64,000 nt of DNA from Deltaproteobacteria bacterium (GCA_017644045.1 JAEPMI010000002.1:124001-188000), one strand, 5' to 3'. Shown: positions 1 through 10,600, counted from the stretch's first letter. The notes: generated by a model from the letters alone, not told the origin. A program made the numbers and translations.

Positions 1-328
1 TGAAGAGATAGTGCCGATGCGTCGTGCGTCGGTCGTTGCAGGTCACCCGACCTGGGGCGACGTATCTTCGGCGCGTCATGTGCGAGGAAGCCGCAAGAAG
101 CCTGCCGAGCTCCCCAGGATCAGTCGTCGGACTTCTTGGCCCCTTCCGCCGGCGGCGCCGCCACTTTGGGGTGGCGGCCGCCACCCTCGAGATCGCAGGA
201 GAATCGAGCGGCGCCCTCAGGGAGCGCGTCAACCTCGGTCGGAGCTGAGCTGCGCGCGGTCGGAGAGCTGCGTGCGGTCGGATCTGCCGGTCGCACGGTC
301 GTTCCGGCGCCAGTGATAGGATCTTCCG
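1..328. other. Leading stretch with no supported gene
   Basis: No convincing gene is seen here. The open frames present have no recognisable domain and look like GC-driven artefacts. It holds a perfect 8-bp inverted repeat, GCCGCCAC at 157-164 and GTGGCGGC at 171-178, with a 6-nt loop and no T-tract on either side. It also holds a short imperfect direct duplication of a GAGCTGCG-GCGGTCG motif near 245-280. The segment presumably carries the promoter of the sirtuin gene that starts at 329. Confidence 0.5.
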
Positions 329-1045
329 GTGGGCTCCCTGCATCTCGCGAGCTACTCGAACGTGGCGGTTCTGACGGGCGCAGGGATCTCGGTCGCATCA
401 GGCCTGAAGCCGTACCGCGGCCCCGGCGGACTCTGGACCGAGGGTGGCGACGTCCAGGCGGCAACCGCCGAGGGATTCGCCGCCGATCCCGGAGCGACCT
501 GGCGCCTGATGGGCCCGCTCCGCGAGCAAGCCGCGGCTGCCGCGCCGAACGCCGCGCACGTCGCGCTCGCCGAAGCCGAACAGCGCGCGACTGGGAGCTT
601 CCTCGTGGTCACTCAGAACGTCGACGGTCTCCATCAGCGCGCGGGCAGCGAGAACGTGGTCGAGGTTCACGGCAGCATCTTTCGAACACGATGCTCGAAC
701 ACCGACTGCGACCGACCCACCGAGCGCGACGAGCGATACGCCGGCGGGCTCCCCACCTGCGACCGGTGTCGCGCCCCACTCCGTCCCGACGTCGTCCTCT
801 TCGGTGACGCAATCGACGTCGACGCCGAGTGGACCATCAAGAAGGCGCTCCGCGACTGTGACCTCTTCATCGCGATCGGTACCTCCGGAACGGTCAGCCC
901 CGCCAGCAACTACGTCCGCAGCGCGAAGTACGTCGGAGCGCGAACGGTACTGGTCAACCTCGAGCCGATGTCCCCCGCCAACCCCTATTTCGACGAGGAG
1001 CGCCTGGGCCCGGCGGAGGAGCTCGTGCCTCAGCTCTTCGGCTGA
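329..1045 (+). CDS. Sirtuin-type NAD-dependent protein deacylase
   Basis: This 238-residue protein belongs to the Sir2 family, which removes acetyl or other acyl groups from lysines using NAD+ in the cytoplasm. The family signatures are in order: GAGIS near residue 18 (NAD binding), TQNVDGLH near 95, the catalytic histidine in VHGS near 113, a four-cysteine zinc site (CSNTDC, then CDRC), and a late GTSGTVSPAS motif near 190. Its length is normal for the compact bacterial class. The start is a GTG just ahead of the first conserved strand. No metabolic partner adjoins it, so the substrate cannot be inferred. Confidence 0.93.
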   Translation: MGSLHLASYSNVAVLTGAGISVASGLKPYRGPGGLWTEGGDVQAATAEGFAADPGATWRLMGPLREQAAAAAPNAAHVALAEAEQRATGSFLVVTQNVDGLHQRAGSENVVEVHGSIFRTRCSNTDCDRPTERDERYAGGLPTCDRCRAPLRPDVVLFGDAIDVDAEWTIKKALRDCDLFIAIGTSGTVSPASNYVRSAKYVGARTVLVNLEPMSPANPYFDEERLGPAEELVPQLFG

Positions 1046-1302
1046 GTCCCGCTGACACGATCGCGGATTCCGAACACGATCAGCGCGATGCCGACCAGCC
1101 CGAGCAGCAGCAGCATCAACGCGCCACCCTGCAGGATCCAGGAGCTGTCGAAGACTCGCGCCGGGTCGTCGAGGATCGCTTCGAGGCGTGCGCGTCGGTA
1201 CGCCGAGCGCGACATCAGGAACATGGCGAGCGCACCAGCTGCCAACGAAGCGCCGACGAGGACACTCCCGACCAGGATCGTGCTGGAGCTGCCGCGGGCC
1301 AT
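1030..1302 (-). CDS. Small two-helix membrane protein
   Basis: This is a 90-residue protein of unknown function with two strong hydrophobic segments, around residues 8-28 and 60-80, separated by a charged loop that includes SRSAYRRARLE. I place the start at the ATG at 1302 (MARGSSST), which sits just before the first helix; a GTG at 1338 would add 12 residues and touch the stop of the upstream gene. Its 3' end overlaps the sirtuin 3' end by 16 bp, tail to tail. It lies just downstream of the gamma-glutamyltransferase gene and may share its transcript. I do not recognise the family. Confidence 0.65.
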   Translation of the reverse strand: MARGSSSTILVGSVLVGASLAAGALAMFLMSRSAYRRARLEAILDDPARVFDSSWILQGGALMLLLLGLVGIALIVFGIRDRVSGTQPKS

Positions 1303-1338
1303 GGTCGGTTCTACGCTCGGAACCGCCAGACCTCCCAC

Positions 1339-2955
1339 TCAGTAGCCCAGCGCGCAACCGTCCTTGCGACACTCGCTGGCGCCGCCGTAGATGCCATCGA
1401 CGTTCTGGATGGCTTGGTAGCCGCCGAACCCGCTCGTCGACCGCACCACGCGATGGCCCTTCGCGACCAGGCCACGCTCGACCTCCTCGGAGAAGCCCGG
1501 CTCGAGATGCACCCTTCCGATGCCGTCCGCGCCCTCGCCCGTCGGCTCGCTCGACCCTTCGTGGCGCCAGCGCGGTGCGTCGCCGGCCTGCTGCAGGTCG
1601 AGGCCGAAGTCGAGGAGGTGCTGCAGAATCTGTACGTGCCCCTGCGGCTGCATGGCGCCGCCCATCAGACCGAAGGCCAGCCACGGCTCCCCATCTCGCG
1701 TGGCGAACGCAGGGATGATGGTGTGGAAGGGTCGCTTCCCGGGAGCGACGCAGTTCGGATGGAGCGGGTCCGTCGCGAAGAGCTCGCCGCGGTTCTGCAG
1801 CATGAAGCCGCAGCCATCCACCACCACACCGCTACCCATCCCTCGGTAGTTCGACTGGATCAGCGAGACGATCATCTCGTCCGAATCCGCGACGCACAGG
1901 TAGGTGGTGTCGCCCTGCTCCATCAGACCCGGGCTCACCTCTTCCCGCACCCGCTCCGCATCGATCAGCGCTCGACGCGCGTCGGTGTACTCGTTCGACA
2001 AGAGCCGCTCCACCGGCGCCTGGTACATCGCGGGGTCCGCGTAGTGCCGCGCGCGGTCCTCGAACGCGAGACGCTTGGCCTCCACCGACACGTGGATCGC
2101 GTCCACCTCCGACATCGAGCGCAGATCGAACCCTTCCAGCATTCGCAGCATCTGTAGCGCCGCGATGCCCTGTGTGTTCGGGCCGAGCTCGTGCACCTCG
2201 ATGCCCCGGTAGCCCACCGACCAAGGCATCACCCAGTCGCTCGTGTGCGCGGCGACATCACTCGCCAAGAGATCGCCACCCAGCGCCACCATCGTCCGCT
2301 CGATCGCCTCCGCGATCGACCCCTCGTAGAAGGCGCTCCGACCGCCCCGCCCGATGAGCTCGTAGGTCGCAGCGAGCGCCGGGTTCCGAAACAGCCGCCC
2401 CGCTTCGGGCGCTGCCCCACCCGGCGCATACACGGACCGAATCGCCGCATGGTCCAACTCGAACCCCGAGAACGCTTCCAGATTCGCCGCCCACTGTCGC
2501 GCGATCACCGCCGGGATCGGCGCCCCGTCACGCGCCACCGAGATCGCCGGCGCCAACCGCTCGGCCATCGTCAGCCGCCCGTAGCGCTCGCCGAGCATCG
2601 CCCACCCGTCGACCGCTCCCGGCACGGTCACACTGAGCGGACCCACCCGAGGAATCCGGCGCTCACCGATCTGCGCGCGCACTGACTCCAGCGTTCGCCC
2701 ACTCGGCGCCCGCCCGCTCGCGTCGAGACCCACCAACGAGCACGCGCTCGGATCCCACACGATCGCGAAGAGGTCCCCACCGATCCCGCATCCCGTCGGC
2801 TCGACCAAGCCGAGCATCGCGTTGGCGGCGATGGCCGCATCGACCGCGGTGCCACCGCTCTTCAGGATCTCGATCGCGGTCAACGTCGCGAGCGGATGCG
2901 CGGTCGCTGCCATCCCGTTCGCGCCGAACACCACCGAGCGCCCCGCCGGCCTCAC
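1339..2955 (-). CDS. ggt: Gamma-glutamyltransferase family protein (YwrD-like, no signal peptide)
   Basis: This 538-residue Ntn-hydrolase belongs to the gamma-glutamyltranspeptidase family, whose members cleave themselves and then use the new N-terminal threonine to attack gamma-glutamyl bonds, as in glutathione. The processing site is QGDTTYLCVAD, so Thr350 is the likely nucleophile. GCGIGGDLFAIVWD near 55-68 and LGPNTQG near 257 are family motifs. There is no signal peptide or lipobox, so it looks cytoplasmic. The frame stays open upstream to 3273, but that part is an out-of-frame reading of the preceding gene. The GTG at 2955 overlaps that gene's TGA (GTGA), suggesting translational coupling. 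Confidence 0.9.
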   Translation of the reverse strand: MRPAGRSVVFGANGMAATAHPLATLTAIEILKSGGTAVDAAIAANAMLGLVEPTGCGIGGDLFAIVWDPSACSLVGLDASGRAPSGRTLESVRAQIGERRIPRVGPLSVTVPGAVDGWAMLGERYGRLTMAERLAPAISVARDGAPIPAVIARQWAANLEAFSGFELDHAAIRSVYAPGGAAPEAGRLFRNPALAATYELIGRGGRSAFYEGSIAEAIERTMVALGGDLLASDVAAHTSDWVMPWSVGYRGIEVHELGPNTQGIAALQMLRMLEGFDLRSMSEVDAIHVSVEAKRLAFEDRARHYADPAMYQAPVERLLSNEYTDARRALIDAERVREEVSPGLMEQGDTTYLCVADSDEMIVSLIQSNYRGMGSGVVVDGCGFMLQNRGELFATDPLHPNCVAPGKRPFHTIIPAFATRDGEPWLAFGLMGGAMQPQGHVQILQHLLDFGLDLQQAGDAPRWRHEGSSEPTGEGADGIGRVHLEPGFSEEVERGLVAKGHRVVRSTSGFGGYQAIQNVDGIYGGASECRKDGCALGY

Positions 2956-3254
2956 AGCGGCCACCTCGCATCGAGCGCCGCGATCAGCGCATCCATGGTC
3001 GGCACTTCGAGCACCGCCTTCCCCGGCTTCGCGATCATCGCCGCGTGCTCGGGCATGAAGATCCCGTGCTTCGCCAGGTACGCCTCGGCCTCCGCGGCAT
3101 CGACCTCCATCCGCCGAACGGCCCACCCCGCGGGCTCGCGGGTGACGGCATAGCTCCCGAACTGCGGGTGGAAACGAATCAGGGTGCCGCCCTCCTCCGC
3201 CTCTCGCAGACGAGCGAAAAACGCCTCCTTGGACTCGGGCAAGGGCATCACCAT
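2952..3254 (-). CDS. Small hypothetical protein coupled to gamma-glutamyltransferase
   Basis: This is a soluble protein of about 100 residues with no recognised family. It is charged and rich in Ala and Glu, without a signal peptide or membrane helix. I chose the ATG at 3254 (MVMPLPESKEAFF); another ATG at 3248 is equally possible, and the longer open frame to 3410 reads into a low-quality leader. Its stop overlaps the start of the gamma-glutamyltransferase gene in a GTGA junction, so the two are probably made together. Whether they interact is unknown. Confidence 0.7.
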   Translation of the reverse strand: MVMPLPESKEAFFARLREAEEGGTLIRFHPQFGSYAVTREPAGWAVRRMEVDAAEAEAYLAKHGIFMPEHAAMIAKPGKAVLEVPTMDALIAALDARWPL

Positions 3255-3462
3255 GGCCCGCCGAGGATGACAAAGAAGGGACTCGTCCCGAAGCCCCGCC
3301 AACTTTCTTCGTGAGAGATTGATCGCTTTTCTTCTCTCACTCCCACTAGGCACCCGAACCCGGCGGGTGTGCGCCGGGCAACCGGCCATCGCGCCGAGGA
3401 GGCTCGACATGTGTGGGATCGAAGAAGTCGCGCGACAGCGCGTCGGTGGAGAAGTGCGTCCG

Positions 3463-4590
3463 ATGGCCCAGTGGCTGTTGGCGATGATGGTGGTGCTCGG
3501 CTGTGACCCGAGCTCGTTCGACTCGTCCGAGCCGCCGACATCCGCGGCGCCAGGCAGTCCGCTGGTCGGGGGGAGCTACACCTACGACCGCCCCGAGGTC
3601 GGCTCGATCTCCGGGTGCACGGCCACGCTCGTCGGCCCGCGCCTCGTCATCACCGCCGCCCACTGTCTGAGCTACGGCTCGCGCACCAGCCCCGGTCGCT
3701 ACGGCTCCTTCGAGATCCGCCGTTTCCGGGGCGACTCGCAGCGCTACACGATCCGCCGCTACGTGAGCTACGGGCGCACCGTGGGTCGCCACGACGTCGC
3801 CCTCATCCAGCTCGAGAGCGCCGTGCCCGAGAGCATCGCGACCCCCGCCGGCCTCGCCAGCGCATCGCCGAGCGACGGAACACCGGTGACGATCTTCGGC
3901 TACGGCTGCCAGCGCCGAGGCACGTCGGGCACGTGGGCCAAGCAATCGATCGACACGAACTGGGGCCGCACGACCACCACGCTCTGCCCGGGCGACTCCG
4001 GCGGACCGACCCTCACTCCCGCGGGCGAGGTCGTGGCGATCAACTCCGGCTACTGGGTCGACAGCGTGGGTGCCGACATCTTCGGTTCGGTGCCGGTCGT
4101 CCATGCGCAGATCGAGCGCACCGCGGCGAGCTGGGGCGAGACCATCGGCGATGGCATGCCCGACCCCCCGCCGCCGGTCCTCGATGCCGGTCTGCCCTCG
4201 CTCGATGGCGGTTCCGCGAGCGACGCCGGCACCGACGTGCCACCGCCACCGGGACCGCCGATGGTCGGCCCCTGCGATCGACGCACCTGCGAGGAGGCGA
4301 CCTCGCTGCCCGGCTGCGGCTGGTGCGACGACCTGAACCGAGGCATCCGCGTCGGCGCCTACGGCGAAGCGCTCGAGGCCTGCCACGGCGGATACCGACT
4401 GAACCCGAGCGACTGCGGGAGCGTCGAACGAAGCACCTGTGGGCCGTGGGCGGCGTATCCCAGCTACACCTGCCGCCGCGGCCGGACTCAGTTCGTTCGC
4501 TGCACCGAAGGCCAACCACCCGAGTTCAAGACCTGCCCAAGCGGCTACACGTGTCCACCCGGGAGCACCTACCTCATGTGCTACCGCTGA
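3463..4590 (+). CDS. Secreted trypsin-like serine protease lipoprotein
   Basis: This 375-residue protein has a lipoprotein signal peptide (lipobox VLGC, Cys14) followed by a chymotrypsin-fold S1 protease domain. The catalytic triad is complete: His67 in TAAHC, Asp111 in RHDVALIQL and Ser179 in PGDSGGP. After residue 240 comes a Pro/Asp/Gly linker (PDPPPP, DGGSASDAGTD), then a Cys-rich tail of about 110 residues with some ten cysteines and no recognised family. The start is the ATG at 3463, preceded by a GGTGGAG ribosome site; upstream codons do not look like a signal peptide. It probably acts on proteins at the cell surface or outside the cell. Confidence 0.9.
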   Translation: MAQWLLAMMVVLGCDPSSFDSSEPPTSAAPGSPLVGGSYTYDRPEVGSISGCTATLVGPRLVITAAHCLSYGSRTSPGRYGSFEIRRFRGDSQRYTIRRYVSYGRTVGRHDVALIQLESAVPESIATPAGLASASPSDGTPVTIFGYGCQRRGTSGTWAKQSIDTNWGRTTTTLCPGDSGGPTLTPAGEVVAINSGYWVDSVGADIFGSVPVVHAQIERTAASWGETIGDGMPDPPPPVLDAGLPSLDGGSASDAGTDVPPPPGPPMVGPCDRRTCEEATSLPGCGWCDDLNRGIRVGAYGEALEACHGGYRLNPSDCGSVERSTCGPWAAYPSYTCRRGRTQFVRCTEGQPPEFKTCPSGYTCPPGSTYLMCYR

Positions 4591-4630
4591 CATCGGGAAT
4601 CACCGCCCCCGCTCCAAACGTTCGCGCGCC

Positions 4631-5338
4631 ATGGGTGCGCGGTGGGCAGTGGTGGCTCTGATTCTCGCGGCGACCGGCGTGGTCGCGGCGGACGACCTCA
4701 TGGCCGCCCACGCCCGCTGGCTCGAGGGCCGGCCCGAGCTCCGGGACGGAGTCCCCCACTCGACCTGGCGCGCCGATGCCGACGAGGCCTTCGCGCTCGA
4801 AGCCGGCTGCCCCGAACGACTGGCCGCAGTCGGCGTGAGCGCGAGGCCCCTTGGCTTCGCGCCCACCGCCGCGCCGGAGCCGGTCGTGCTCACGGCACCG
4901 GTCGGCGGCGTCCACTTCGTGAAGCGGCGGCGCGACTCGCCCTTCGTCATCGCCTGCGCGCTGGCCGAACGCCTGCCGCGCATCGCCTCCGTCTTCGCCG
5001 AACATGGCGTGCACACGGTGGTGGTCTCGAGCGCGCTCCGACGCGAGCCGGAGGTTTCGTTCCACCACCTCGGTCTCGCCCTCGACATCATCGCGGTCGA
5101 AGGTGACGACGACGGCGCACCCTTCCGCTGGGAGGTCGCGCGGGACTACGTCGGCGACCCGAGCGCCCCGACTTGCGCGCCCTTTGATCGGAACGCGGAC
5201 CCGTGGCGCTCGCTGCTCTGCGACCTCCACGACCATGCAGGCCTCCACACGTGCATCGGTCCGGACTACGGCCGCGGGCACGCCGGACACCTGCACCTCG
5301 ACATCCGTCCTGGCGACGCCCGGCGCTTCATCCGCTAG
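4631..5338 (+). CDS. Extensin-C / M15-peptidase-like exported protein
   Basis: This is a 235-residue protein with an N-terminal signal peptide (MGARWAVVALILAATGVVAA). The C-terminal half carries HHLGLALDI and GHAGHLHLDI, the spaced His/Asp pattern of the extensin-like C-terminal and M15/VanY peptidase folds, where these residues bind zinc. Known relatives cut or bind peptidoglycan peptides in the periplasm. Several cysteines suggest disulphides. The start at 4631 is chosen because the signal peptide begins there; upstream residues are out-of-frame reading of the protease gene. The exact reaction is an inference from the fold motif. Confidence 0.72.
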   Translation: MGARWAVVALILAATGVVAADDLMAAHARWLEGRPELRDGVPHSTWRADADEAFALEAGCPERLAAVGVSARPLGFAPTAAPEPVVLTAPVGGVHFVKRRRDSPFVIACALAERLPRIASVFAEHGVHTVVVSSALRREPEVSFHHLGLALDIIAVEGDDDGAPFRWEVARDYVGDPSAPTCAPFDRNADPWRSLLCDLHDHAGLHTCIGPDYGRGHAGHLHLDIRPGDARRFIR

Positions 5339-5347
5339 GCTCACGGC

Positions 5348-6034
5348 GTGAAGATCCTGGCATTGGTCGCGGCCGGAGCTGCGATTGCCGCGAGGGCACT
5401 CCGTGAGCCTTGGAAGAACTTCTGGGATGGCCCGAAGCTGCTACCCCAGTATCCCGTCGCCCAGGTGCCCGATGGAGTGGACGTGCGTGTTCGCGGACAC
5501 CTGGAGCCAGGCGAGCGCGGCACCCTCGTCGCTCCGCTGACGGGTCGCGCATGCGTGGCCTACCGTCTGCGCATCGAGGTTCGAGACGCCACCGTCGTGG
5601 GCCCCGAACCATGGCGTGTCCTGTGTGTCGACGGGCGATCGGTGCCGACGTGGCTCGTGGACCCGACCGGCCGAGCGCCGCTCGGCGAAGTCAGCCACTG
5701 GGAGATGCCCGTCGACGCGGAGGGCGGCGTCGGACAGTGGCACGATGTGAAGGCTCGCGAGGCCGCAGGGCTTCGACGGCGGCTCTCCGAGCTCGAGGTG
5801 CGCACCGACTACGTGAGCTGGGACCACGACGTACGCGTTCAGGAAGCGATCGTGGCTCCCTCCGAGCCGGTGGTGGTCAACGCTTGTGGACGATGGGAGC
5901 GCGACCCCAGCGTCCGGACCGCGGGTTACCGGGAGGTCGGGCGAACCCTCCGACTCGAACCGATGCTCCCGTCCGGCCAACTCACGGTCAGCAAGGACCG
6001 GTGGCTCCTGCGCCGCACACCCGAGTACTCGTGA
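5348..6034 (+). CDS. GIDE-domain-like membrane-anchored protein
   Basis: This 228-residue protein begins with a short hydrophobic segment (residues 1-20) and starts at a GTG nine bases after the preceding gene. The segment GTLVAPLTGRACVAYRLRIE near 58-78 resembles the GIDE/MULAN domain core, which in eukaryotes precedes a RING finger and in bacteria stands alone. No RING cysteines are present. Bacterial GIDE-like proteins have no established role. The final 30 residues are basic. The family call rests on one motif by eye, so it is tentative. Confidence 0.6.
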   Translation: MKILALVAAGAAIAARALREPWKNFWDGPKLLPQYPVAQVPDGVDVRVRGHLEPGERGTLVAPLTGRACVAYRLRIEVRDATVVGPEPWRVLCVDGRSVPTWLVDPTGRAPLGEVSHWEMPVDAEGGVGQWHDVKAREAAGLRRRLSELEVRTDYVSWDHDVRVQEAIVAPSEPVVVNACGRWERDPSVRTAGYREVGRTLRLEPMLPSGQLTVSKDRWLLRRTPEYS

Positions 6035-6043
6035 GCTCGACGC

Positions 6044-7627
6044 TCAGAACGGCGTGAGCTCGAAGTGCGCGCCCCGCACCGTGGGCGCGAGCGGCTCGAT
6101 CCCTGACTCGTCGGGGTCGCGCCGACGACGCAGCTCGGGCGGCAGCAGCGAGAGAGGAACGCGGCTCCACTCGACGGCAGCGTCCGCGCCGCTCCACGCG
6201 AGATCGCTCCGTTGGCTCAGCTCGCCCAGCCTCGCTTCCACTTCGGCGGCCCCGGGTCGCTCTGCGGGGTCCTTGCTCAGCAGCCGCTGCAGGAGCTCGT
6301 CGAGCTCCGCCGGCACTGCGGGGTTGGTGGCCGACGCGAAGGGCGGGTCGAGCTCCCGGTGGCCCAGGAGCATGTCCCTGGTGCCTCCCACGAACGGCGT
6401 GGTCCCCGTCAGCAGGAAGTAGCCGACGCACCCGAGCGCGTAGAGATCGGCCGCGGGTCGAACGTCGTCGGGGGTCAGCGCCTGCTCGGGCGCCATGTAG
6501 GCGGGCGTGCCCACCAAGAGCCCGGGCCCGAGCTCCGCACGCCGCTCGAACGAGTCGTGGACCAGCCCGAAGTCGAGCACCTTCACGTGATCGTAGGGCA
6601 GCCCGCGGCAGAGGAAGACGTTGGCTGGCTTGATGTCTCGATGCACGAGCCCGCGCTCGTGCGCGGCATGCAGACCGGCGGCCACCTGCCGAAGCACGTG
6701 AACGGTGCGCGCGATGCCGAGCGGTCCGAGCCGGTCGACGAGGCGCTGCAGGTCACACCCATCGAGCAGCTCCATCACGTAGTAGAACGAGCCGTCCGAC
6801 GTCTGGCCGAAGTCGAAGATCGAGATGGTGTTCGGGTGGCGGAGGTCACTGCTCAGCTGCGCCTCGCGCTCGAAGCGCTCGAGCGCTGGAGCGTCTCGCC
6901 GGCCGCCGCGAAGGAACTTGAGCGCCGCCGGTCGCCGAAGCATGCGGTGCTCGGCGCGATAGACCTCGCCCATGCCCCCCTCGCCGATCTTCGGCCCGAG
7001 CGAGTACTGGCCGAGCTCCTCGAGGCGTCGCTTGTCGTGGCGCAGGCGCTCCTGCCGACCGACGACGAGCCCCGCCACCAGGATGGTCAGCGCGCCCCAC
7101 ACGATCCACACGCCCCAGTAGATCACCGGGCCGAGAGCCACTGGCACGGTGTCGGTCGCCATCTTCGGGAGGAGCCACGCGAGCCACGCCGCGGAAGCCA
7201 CGGTGACGGCCCACCCGACCCGCGCGGGCACGGTCGCGGCGTGGATGAAGATCACCAGGGTCCCGGCGAGCGCGAAGAGAGCCTCGCCGTGAGCCTCCTG
7301 GCCGAGGGCGAGCATCAAGTTCGACGGAACCGCGGTCGCCGCGACGAGCTCGAGCGCTCGCAGCGCACGTGGGCCGAGCCGGTCGCGCGCCACCAGCACG
7401 GCACCCAGCAACACCGCGCTCACGAGCGGCGCGTGATGCCGGAGCTCGCGTAGCCACGAACGCGCGTCGGGCGCGCCGAGGTAGACCGCCGAGTGCACGA
7501 GCACCCAGAAGACCACGAGCACCGCGATCACCAGCAGCACGAAGGCGACGATCTGGTGCCGCGTCTCCTCGACACTCGAGTGCCGAGGAGACGAGCGAGC
7601 CGGGTGGCGAACGCGGGCGGCGGCCAT
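6044..7627 (-). CDS. Polytopic membrane Ser/Thr protein kinase, last gene of the efflux operon
   Basis: This 527-residue eukaryote-type kinase is fused to about six N-terminal membrane helices (roughly residues 27-188). The kinase domain spans about 208-470 and looks active: GEGGMGEVY glycine loop at 215-223, Lys237, HRDIKPAN at 329-336 with catalytic Asp331, DFG at 352-354, and GTPAYMAPEQ in the activation segment. Unlike typical myxobacterial kinases, the sensor region is at the N-terminus and has no large outer domain. It starts 8 bp after the stop of the RND pump gene, so it is most likely co-transcribed with it. It may sense membrane state or pump substrate; this is inference. Confidence 0.93.
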   Translation of the reverse strand: MAAARVRHPARSSPRHSSVEETRHQIVAFVLLVIAVLVVFWVLVHSAVYLGAPDARSWLRELRHHAPLVSAVLLGAVLVARDRLGPRALRALELVAATAVPSNLMLALGQEAHGEALFALAGTLVIFIHAATVPARVGWAVTVASAAWLAWLLPKMATDTVPVALGPVIYWGVWIVWGALTILVAGLVVGRQERLRHDKRRLEELGQYSLGPKIGEGGMGEVYRAEHRMLRRPAALKFLRGGRRDAPALERFEREAQLSSDLRHPNTISIFDFGQTSDGSFYYVMELLDGCDLQRLVDRLGPLGIARTVHVLRQVAAGLHAAHERGLVHRDIKPANVFLCRGLPYDHVKVLDFGLVHDSFERRAELGPGLLVGTPAYMAPEQALTPDDVRPAADLYALGCVGYFLLTGTTPFVGGTRDMLLGHRELDPPFASATNPAVPAELDELLQRLLSKDPAERPGAAEVEARLGELSQRSDLAWSGADAAVEWSRVPLSLLPPELRRRRDPDESGIEPLAPTVRGAHFELTPF

Positions 7628-7635
7628 CGTGAGGC

Positions 7636-10600
7636 TCAGTCCTCGGCGACCGGGACCTCACGCTGCGGGCGCAGCGCGGCGAGGCGCCCACGAAGGCCAG
7701 CCATTCGCCTCGAGGTCCAACCGCGGAGGTCGTCGAGCCACGTGTAGATGACCGGCGTCCCGACCAGGGTGAGCAGGAGCGCGAGGCTCTGACCACCGAG
7801 CACGATGCCGCCGATCGCGTGGTTGGTGCCGCTGCCCGCGCCGCTGCTGAGCATCAGCGGGATCATGCCCGCGCAGAACGCGAAGGTGGTCATCAGGATC
7901 GGGCGCAGACGGTCGCGGTTGGCGATCATCACGGCGTCCGGTCGACTGAAGCCCTCCTTCTGCAACGCGAGCATGTGGTCGACCTGCAGGATGGAGTTCT
8001 TCTTCACGATGCCGAAGAGCACCAACAAGCCGAGGGCACTGAAGATGTTCAGCGACTGGTCGAAGATGAGCAGCGAGACCAGCGCGAAGGGCACCGTCAG
8101 CGGCAGCGAGCTCATGATGCTCAGGGGCAGCAGCCAGCTCTCGAACTGGGCCGCGATGACCAGGTACATGAACACCAGCGAGAGCAGGATGGCGATGATG
8201 AAACCCTTGGCCGCCTTGCCGAACTCCTTGGCCTGACCGGCGAGGTCGGTGGCGAAGGTCGAGGGCATGTCGAGCGACTCGGCGGTGTCCTGGAGAGTGG
8301 CGATCAGGTCACCGGTCGACGCGCCGGGGGCGGTCATGGCGTAGACCAGCACGGACCGCTGCCGGCTCTGGTGCTGGATGGCCGCGGGGCTCTCCCCCTC
8401 GTTCACCTGGGTGACCTGGGAGAGCGCCACCAGGGTCCCGTCGCTCGCACGAACGCGGAAGCCTTCGAGGTCGGCCGCGCTGCGACGGTGAGTGGATGCG
8501 GCGCGCAGGTGCACGTCGTACTGGTCGCCGTCGAGCTCGAGGTTGGTCACGTCCATGCCACCGACGAGCACGCGGAGCGTGTCCGCGATGTCGGCGACGG
8601 AGACCCCGAGCTCGGCCGCGCGGGGCCGGTCGATCGAGACCTGGAGCTCGGGTCGACCGGGCTCGTAGGTGGTGCCCGCCTGGGTGACGCCCGGCTGCTC
8701 GCGAAGCGCCGCCGCCAAGGCCTCGGAGTACTCCTCGAGCTTCTCGAAGTCCGGCCCCTTCACCACGAACTGGATCGGAGCGGCCTGCGCACCGCTCGAA
8801 CCGAAGGCCGACACCTTCGAGACCTGGATGTCGAGCGAGTCCCGCTCGATGAACCCGGGCAGCACGTCGGCCCGCACCATGTCCTCGACGTCGGTCTGCG
8901 TGAGATCGCGCGCCTCGGGGTCGGTGAGCGCGACGTAGATGAGCGCCTCGTTGTCGCCCATGCCGCTGATGGATCCGGCCGGGCTGCCCACCGTGACGAT
9001 GGTGTGCTCCACGGCGGGCGACACCTCGCGGACCGCTCGCGCGAGTCGCTCGGCGATGAGCTCGGTGCTCGCGAGGGAGGTCCCCTGCGGCGCCTCGACG
9101 GTGATCTCGAAGCGACCCTCGTCATCGGTCGGGAGGAAGTTGGTGGTCACGTGCGGACCGACCACCCACATGCTCGCGAAGGTCAGCGCGATGGCGATGC
9201 CCACGACCCAGCGCCGCCGCATGCAGAACGCGAGGAGCTTGCCGTACGCACGCTCGAGCCAGCCGTCCGTCAGCTCGATGCCGGTCCGGCCGCCGAGCCA
9301 CTCGTCGTAGCGGGCCTTCTCCTCCTTGGAGGACATCTCCTCGGCCCCGCCCTCGGGCGGATGGGGTCGCTCGCCGTGCTCCATGCTGCCGCGCTTGAGC
9401 CACTTCGCGGTCAGCATCGGGGTGAGGCTGAAGGCGACGAGCATCGACACGAGGATCGCGGAGGTCATCGTCGCGCCGAAGCTCGAGAGGAAGCGACCGA
9501 TGATGCCATCCATGAACGCGACGGGCAGGAAGACGGCGACCAGCGAGAGCGTCGTCGCGAGGACGGCCAGGCCGATGTCCTTCGTCGCCTCGACGGTCGC
9601 CTTCTTCGGGTCGAGCTTTCGCTCTTCGAGGAAGCGGACGACGTTCTCGAGAATGACGATGGCGTCATCGATGACGATGCCGACCGCCAATGTCAGCGCG
9701 AGCAGAGTGATGACGTTGAGCGTCAGCCCCAGCGCGCCGAGCACGGCGAAGGTGCCGATGATCGACACGGGGATGGCGAGGGCGGCGATGACCGTCGAGC
9801 GGAAGCTCTTGAGGAAGATGAGCACCACGAAGATGGCGAAGATCGCGCCGAGGATGAGGTGCTCCTGCACCGCGTGGACGGCGGCGCGGGGGAAGATGCT
9901 CTCGTCGCGGACGATCTCCATCGAGTAGCCCGTCGGCAGCTCGCCGCCGATCAGGTCGAGCTCGCCGCGCATCGCGTCGGCGACGGCGATGGCGTTGGTG
10001 CCCGACTGACGGGTGATCGCCAGGAGCACGACCTGCTCTCCGTCGAGCGTCGCGACCGACTCCACCTCGGCGGCGGAGTCGCGAACCTCGGCGACGTCTC
10101 CGACGCGTACGACGTGACCGTCGCGGCGCGCGACCGGCAGGTTCGCGAAGCCTTCGGCGGTGTCCACGCGACCGGGCACGCGCACCTGCAAGGTGGTCGC
10201 GCCCTGCGAGAGGTCACCACCGGGGAGCTCCATGTTCTCGCGCATGAGCGCGTTGCGGACGTCGGCGATGCCGAGCCCCTGGGCCTCGAGGCGGATCGGG
10301 TCGAGCTCGACCTGGATCTCGCGCTCACGGCCACCGAGGATCTGCACGGAGCCGACGCCGCCCTTGCCCTCGAGACGCTGCTTCACCTCGTCGTCGACGA
10401 ACTGGGTGAGCTCCTGCGGCTCGCCCGGGCCACGGATGGCCACGTAGAGCAGCGGCGCCGCGTCCGGATCGAGCTTGGCGATCTGGGGCGGGTCCACGTC
10501 GTCGGGCAGCTCCGCCAGGATGCGGTTCACCCGGTCGCGCACCTCCTGGGCCGCCACGTCCACGTCCACCTCGAGGTCGAACTGGACGAAGGTGACCGAG

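Noticed and set aside
2956..3273. N-terminal extension of the gamma-glutamyltransferase
   Set aside because: The added ~106 residues are an out-of-frame reading of the coupled small gene, and family similarity starts at the GTG at 2955.
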